NCBI RefSeq assembly: GCF_964340395.1
Contig: NC_135554.1
Coordinates: 13,477,751 to 13,541,750 of the forward strand
DNA: 64,000 bases
From: Glandiceps talaboti
Taxonomy: Eukaryota > Hemichordata > Enteropneusta > Spengelidae
Direction: 5' to 3'
Both the position numbers and the translations under genes were made by a program. Position 1 is the first letter of the stretch, and each line of letters begins with the position of its first letter. The notes beneath the pieces are model-generated. The model saw only the letters and a list, made by a program, of their open reading frames with translations, had not been told where the DNA came from and did not search any database. Shown here one piece after another: positions 58,284 to 64,000 of this stretch.

Positions 58284-60566
58284 CAGTACCGTAGCCTGCG
58301 GGGGGGGGGATTTTTTTTTTTTTTTTGGGGGGGGGAGCAAGAAAAAGTGACTTTTTGAATACATAGCAATTTTATTAAAATCGTTATTTACGTGATGATT
58401 CCCAGCCTGCGCGATTTAAATTGATGGTTCACTAAAGTCAAAAGTGACTGTACACTGACTCCTCGCTAATATGTATCTTATATCGCTATTGCACGCTGGC
58501 TTAACTTTGAATAAAGGAATGTGTCCAGTTAAAAAGTGTAACTTTTAAAAATTCTTTGTGCGGGAAAGTACAAAAGAAGTTAACATGCACTGTGCATTTT
58601 CCGAGAGTAACAGTAGTCTTGAAAGTCTCCTAATTCATTTGAATATAGCAAATCGCAATAATGTCAGAGAGTGGAACTCAAAAAAAAAGACGGAAAAAGT
58701 CGTTCAACGTGAGGTCGCCTGTTGCATGCAGTGACTCCGAAGATGCACTCGACCTCGTTTACATCTTGTTCCTTATAATAGAACATTTACTGATAAAACG
58801 GCAGATCTCTTTTTGTAATATTTGGTGGCCCTGAAAACTATTAAACTAGGTACGCAATTTAAGATACACTCTTTAAAGATCCACTTTCAATAATTGTGTT
58901 CGGCGTTGTCTTTGGTTAAAATGTCGTTTGATATAATTATCTCATTGCACTAACACTAACGTTATTACACAATTCATTTTGAAGCGACAACTTGCTATGG
59001 AAAGAATGGCCCTGAATTTGTTGTGTTACTTATTTGAGAAAGCACCATCCAATTTCTTTTTTATTTAAAAGTTTGAGTGTTTATACTTTGAATGTGATAT
59101 CTTTTCGGCAACTACTTTGATAGATGTCGTTAGGTTTAGAAAAAATGAAAAAGCTGTTCAACCTACCCATATATTTTTTGGTGATAGGCAATATATCCTC
59201 ATGCGGGCTTCGCATTTGTTTCAAAATTAAGGATATTTCTTTATATCTTCTGAATAGTACATGTAACAATATACATTTGAGTCTATTCCAAATTATATAA
59301 TATCTTATGCAGTGGTTTACTTGGCTCTGCAGATGCATACAAGCATGGATTGAGATTAAATTAAGCTGTTGCATATCCAATGTGCACTAAAAAGAATTGA
59401 GCAAATGTTTACGACCATTGGAATGGGCTGACCAGTCATAGGGCCATCAAAGTCTGAAAGTCTTGAAATGTTTTGCTCTTTATTCGTGATTTTTTGGAAC
59501 CAAATTAAACTTCAGGAGAAGTCATTTACCAAGTGCACACCCGCAAAATATCTTTCAGCTTTGCCACAACAAAATACACTTCCAGATAATAGCATTATTG
59601 TTTCAAATCTGGTATTTTATTACCATATTCAAGTATTGTAAGACTTTAAATTATGTCTATGGTTTGATATTTTATGCCTCTAAATGGCCTCCCACACTGT
59701 CTTATTTTTCTTATTTATTATTCATTTGAGATGTCTACAGGATTACCCCATTTACAGACACTCTGGAATTGGAAAGACTAAAATACATACAATATTTACA
59801 AAAATAGTAAAAATAGAAATAAAATAAATTAAAATTTCAATTTGTTTCACCTTTGGAGTTGTCTCGCCAAACAGTAGCAATCAAGGTGATAATTATCTTT
59901 TTCCCAGAACAAGATGGATGATGTCTGGCAAAGTACCTCTCTGTATAGGTTAGAGCTATTTAGAGCCATATCTGTATGCGTGTGAAATCCACATCCTGTG
60001 GAAAGTAATCTTATTCAGAGTATTATTGTTGTTGGCTATCACTGTTATTTTAATGTATCATATTGTACCACATGATTTTATATTTCCACTTTAGTGTAGG
60101 TGACAGAAGGGGTAGCTAAAATAATGCTGGAGTTTCATTTGGCGGTGCTTAACAATTTTTGAGGAGAGAGGCTAGGGTGTGAGGAGCTACAACATTTGTT
60201 TAACCGTACATTGTTTACATTTCCTAACTGTAGCTATGCAGACAAATTGCAAGAGGTAGTATCAAACTCGACCTGAAATATTTTGCTATCATTATATATA
60301 GTTTGTTTTATCCTTGTCAAGCATTGTGGAAAAATGAAATTCTACCTACCTACCAACCTATCCAATATGATGGGTTAGGTTGCCTGTTGACCATTTTTTT
60401 TATTTTTTCGAGCCTTACATATGATATTTAATTGCGTATGCTAAAATAGATATTATGTAAATTGTGTGCAAATTTAGGTAAATTAGCCACTTTTCTAAAT
60501 TTTAAATGCATGATTGCACCAAGACAAAGTTCTGCCCCCTGGCAATTTTGTCAGGCTACGGCCCTG
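58284..60566. mobile_element. Possible hAT-like element with CCGTAGCCTG inverted ends
   Basis: Left end CAGTACCGTAGCCTGCGGGG. The right end, on the other strand, is CAGGGCCGTAGCCTGACAAA. The matching ends are about 15 bp. I could not find a convincing 8-bp target duplication, and no transposase is seen, so this is tentative. Confidence 0.4.
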
Positions 60567-60953
60567 TTAAGTCTGAGCCAATTCCCTAAAAGTCGATCCC
60601 GTGTACGGAGTGGAGAGAGAGAGGGTAACATTGAAGGAAATCCTCGTATTTTCTACTAAAAGGTGACGTGCACGGTGTATACGCCATCCCGAGACGTCTT
60701 CATCACACAGGCCGCGTGTTTTCTACAGTAATGTAAACACCTCTAATTACGTTTAGTAACGCTCTAACTTTCGAGCAATCAACCCGGAGAAATGTTAAAA
60801 TTCAGCCAATAAAATTCTAAATGTGAATAGATACACTGTTGATCTTATAATAACTTAATGTTGTCAACCCAGCCATCCTACAATCGCAATTATATAGTGT
60901 AACAAATTGGGTGGGGGTAACCTCTACTGTTAATGTAACCCTCCTTCCGGGTT

Positions 60954-61199
60954 GTCCGTGGCCGAGCGGTTAGCTCGTACACCTCTTACCTCTGCAGCCT
61001 GGGTTCGAACACACCAGGTGTCAGCTTGGTTTCATTAAATTTACCACACTGCAAGTAAGAAGAGTTTCATTCAGTTTGACTCTACCGAATAACACAGGTT
61101 TTCCCCGGGTACTCCGGTTTCCTCATGCATTAACACTGAACATTTCTCCTGTTATTGGGCAATGCCTGTTGGATGGTTAATAAATAAATAAATAAATAA
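60954..61199 (+). mobile_element. tRNA-derived SINE
   Basis: tRNA-like head with an A box (TGGCCGAGCGGTTAG, Ser/Leu-like) and a B box (GGGTTCGAAC at 61001). A roughly 150-base body containing CCCCGGGTACTCCGGTTTCC follows, and then an (AATA)n tail to 61199. The body and tail after the B box rule out a plain tRNA gene. Such elements are copied by LINE machinery. Confidence 0.8.
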
Positions 61200-63999
61200 A
61201 GATGTTTGTACTTATTGTGATTAATCTAAATTGTGGTTATGATACGGCAGAGAGCAGATAAACGTAGACCACGCTACACTATTACGAGCATGCACCAACA
61301 ACTCTGTAAATTATGTGTACTAAACCCTGGCTTTTGAGCAAAAAAGAAAGAGACAAATCAATTCATTACTAAGTAATTTTTATTTCTTTTTAATGATTAT
61401 TTTGGGACAGCAGGGACGACGCGATAGCCATCAGATATTTTCTTCAAAAGTGACGTAAACAGCGTAATGCTTGTGTAGAACCAACAACAATGTATGTGTC
61501 GGCGATCTTCTCGCATACAAATCATACTGCATTTTGGGTAATCTGACGTGCCGTGAGAGAGCTCGAGAGAGACACAGAAAGAGACAGAGAGACAGAGAGA
61601 GAGGGGGGAGGCATACATGTACACAAATACATACACGGATGGTTGTTTTTGAAGCAGTTTTGTGATAAACACCATGACGTATTTGACAACAAAGTTGGCA
61701 ACGACAACCTTAACCAGGCTCAGTAAGTTTTGATTTCAGAACTTGTGATCGTTACTCTGCCACAGCACGTGGTAGTCATATTAAAACAGGAAGGCGGTAT
61801 AATTAGGAACCGTTTATGACTACCCCTTGCTGTGATGAAGTTACATGACAAGTTCTCAAATTCATTATCTTTTCGAAGTTTACAGAATTATATGCTATAT
61901 GCATACTACTGACACTAGCAGGTGACATCGCTGTCGTTCATCAATTCGACAACATTTTGATGACAGGTCAAATCAAGTTGTAATAACACCACTACGGTCT
62001 CCTATCCTGATCAGGGACACATAAATTTCCATTGGTAGACTTATGGCATCACTGTATCATGCATGATTTCCTAGATCACTAGTTACTGACTGTGTTTGAC
62101 TGAGGACACATTCTTCTCGTGCATGCGATGTGTTTATCTTGCCAGTCGGTGTCCATTACGGTACTGACTATGATATATGTAGGGCTAGAGCTTGGCTGCA
62201 TTTCCTATACTAATATTATTTCAGTCCATGAATGGTGGTATGACAGGCAGGGTCCATCAGTCAGGTTCGTTGCTCGCTGTTCAGCATGATGGCCTCACTG
62301 TCGTAGTTCTGCATTGCCGTAGTTCTCTGTGATCTAGCAACTTCACGAGAGCCTGTGGGTGTCGTCCAAAGAATTGTGGGAAAACTTCACTTCCACCACC
62401 ATTTCAATAAGTTTGCGGTGTGAAAAAAATATGTTGTCATGTCCACAGAGAGTTTGTATACCTTTACTGAATAAATAGGCCAGTTGAAACTAAACAGCGC
62501 CCTCAGAGACAAAGAGTTGCACATACATATTGAAAATAAATGTAACTCATACAATCAAATTAAGTTTTGACTGTTCTTAGGATTTAACATTTTTATACAA
62601 AGTATTTTAGTTTACACTTGAAAAATAAAATAATCCTTTAAAGAATTAAAAGTTTATTCTTGGGGAAAGAAATGGGCCTCACTAAGTAAACATCTTGTTA
62701 TGCAAATAAATTTCCTGCTCTGGAAAAAAAATATTTGGGCCTCTCTAAGTAAAAACTTGTTATGCAAATAAATTTTCTGCTTTGTAAAAGGAAGTTTTGT
62801 CTGTAATACAAATTTGAACTTTTTGCTTTGATATTTCTATTTTGAAACAAAAAAAAATAATGTTTTGTCCTATAAAAGAAAAAAAAATATCCTTGTACTA
62901 AATAGTTTGCTCTCAAAAAATTAATCATTTCTTCCACAAATGTATTGCTTCTATATCACCTGTGGGCCACCGTAGTGTGCAAACTTAGAATGTGAAAGAC
63001 ACTATAATAAAAAATAGCAATGGTTTAAATAATCTTTCTACACACATGAAAAATGCAATTAATTAAAATAGAAATATTTTGAATATCAATCCTTGCTGAT
63101 TTACATATTTCGTCATCTTTCTTCTCTCTTCTATTGGTTCATTGCAAATTGAATTCATTGTGAGGTAGTTCTGCGCAGTGTCCATAATTTCTGTACTAGT
63201 TTGCACATCGCTTAGTGTTTGATTGGTATGATAACCTCCAAGAACATAAGAGATAAAGCAATTGTCGCGGTAACTGGTTTCCCTGGTAATTAAAAGACTG
63301 CGGGTGTTTTAATTTAGATAGGAGAAGTATGGACAAGATGTCGTTCTTTAGTCAATAAAGAGAGGGTTATATACAGCTGAGAACTAGCCAGGGAAAGAAG
63401 GTAAGAAAGTTTTATATCACTACAGAAAATCATTTTTCAATCGATCAACCAAACACTCAACTAACCAGGCAATCAATCAATATATCGATCAATCAATTAC
63501 ACACTTACTGCTCCTTGTGAAGGGAGCAATGGATAGAATCTATATCTATTCGAATATGCATAGTATTCATAGCTTGATGTACTTTAACCCACCTCTTGTC
63601 TCTTTCCCAATGGTAAGTATATCAAATATGTGTAAATGTGTCAACATTGTATCGTTCATGGACAGCACAGCACATACACATCGTTTATCAATGTAAGTGC
63701 GCCCTTTGGCGCCCAATGGGGGGGGGGGGTAACTGTTATGGTTTTGTCAGATATTAGTGTTTTCATTTCAAAACGTAGTGTAAACACAGCCTTAGGTAAA
63801 AAAAAAACTCGAGAGAGCCAACTCAAAAGGCAGGTGTTCACTAGTAAATTCAAGTCTTGTCTGTAATGAAGAACTTCTGTATTCACTTGGAAGATACATT
63901 CATTATATGGATGTGGTTTGCATCTTGTAAATTAGACTAATTCGTTACGGCTGGTGGTAAGAATGAAAGGGTGTAAAATGTGTGAAGAGAAATTAGATT
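61200..63999. other. Region without recognised genes
   Basis: Contains a GA-rich tract (61559-61603), a 63-bp direct repeat in two copies (about 62665-62790, with TTGTTATGCAAATAAATTT) and a G run at 63718. Short frames show no recognisable protein. Confidence 0.5.
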
Positions 64000-64000
64000 T

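Noticed and set aside
60954-61030. A functional tRNA-Ser or tRNA-Leu gene
   Set aside because: A and B boxes are present, but the acceptor stem does not close after the B box and the sequence runs on into a body and an AATA tail, as in a SINE.

Overview
This is nuclear DNA of an animal, not of a microbe. It has short coding exons with GT/AG splice signals, long AT-rich introns, many tetranucleotide microsatellites, a CR1-like LINE, a Penelope-like element remnant, a tRNA-derived SINE and DNA transposons. Proteins that combine 8-cysteine hevein-like domains with C-type lectin domains, in this sequence style, suggest a marine invertebrate. An amphioxus or acorn worm is my tentative guess, which cannot be proved from the window.

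The window is dominated by one modular secreted-lectin gene on the minus strand. Read in its own direction it has a TATA box and a short non-coding first exon (about 39.1 kb), a signal-peptide exon (38.1 kb), five hevein-like exons (34.4-32.2 kb) and a near-perfect tandem array of 33 more hevein-like exons (31.9-16.2 kb). Four C-type lectin domains follow, each split over two exons (12.5-4.8 kb), then two more hevein-like exons (3.6-2.9 kb). Every module starts and ends in phase 1, so modules can be added or lost without breaking the frame. If all exons are used the protein is about 2,790 residues, still open at its 3' end. No stop exon is visible, and a full-looking LINE lies across the downstream side (1-2.79 kb).

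The array alternates two exon types, A and B, about 500 bp apart (993 bp per pair). In its middle the pairs form a 1,927-bp higher-order repeat of four exons. One exon is a B/A hybrid. A 59-bp intron deletion between CAATCT hexamers marks the expansion history.

From 34.6 to 51.0 kb lies a large inverted duplication centred near 41.0 kb. It carries a second, mirror-image copy of the promoter, first exon and signal-peptide exon, pointing right. That copy leads to one intact hevein-like exon at 51.4 kb and several broken ones (51.0-56.5 kb). The right arm later gained a 2.6-kb hAT-like transposon with an exact 8-bp target duplication, itself holding a nested 1.2-kb element. The outer edge of the palindrome lies at a long (TA)n tract, and the right junction carries a 38-bp insert copied from inside the arm.

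From 56.5 to 64 kb I see no convincing gene, only a SINE, a possible hAT-like element and minor repeats.
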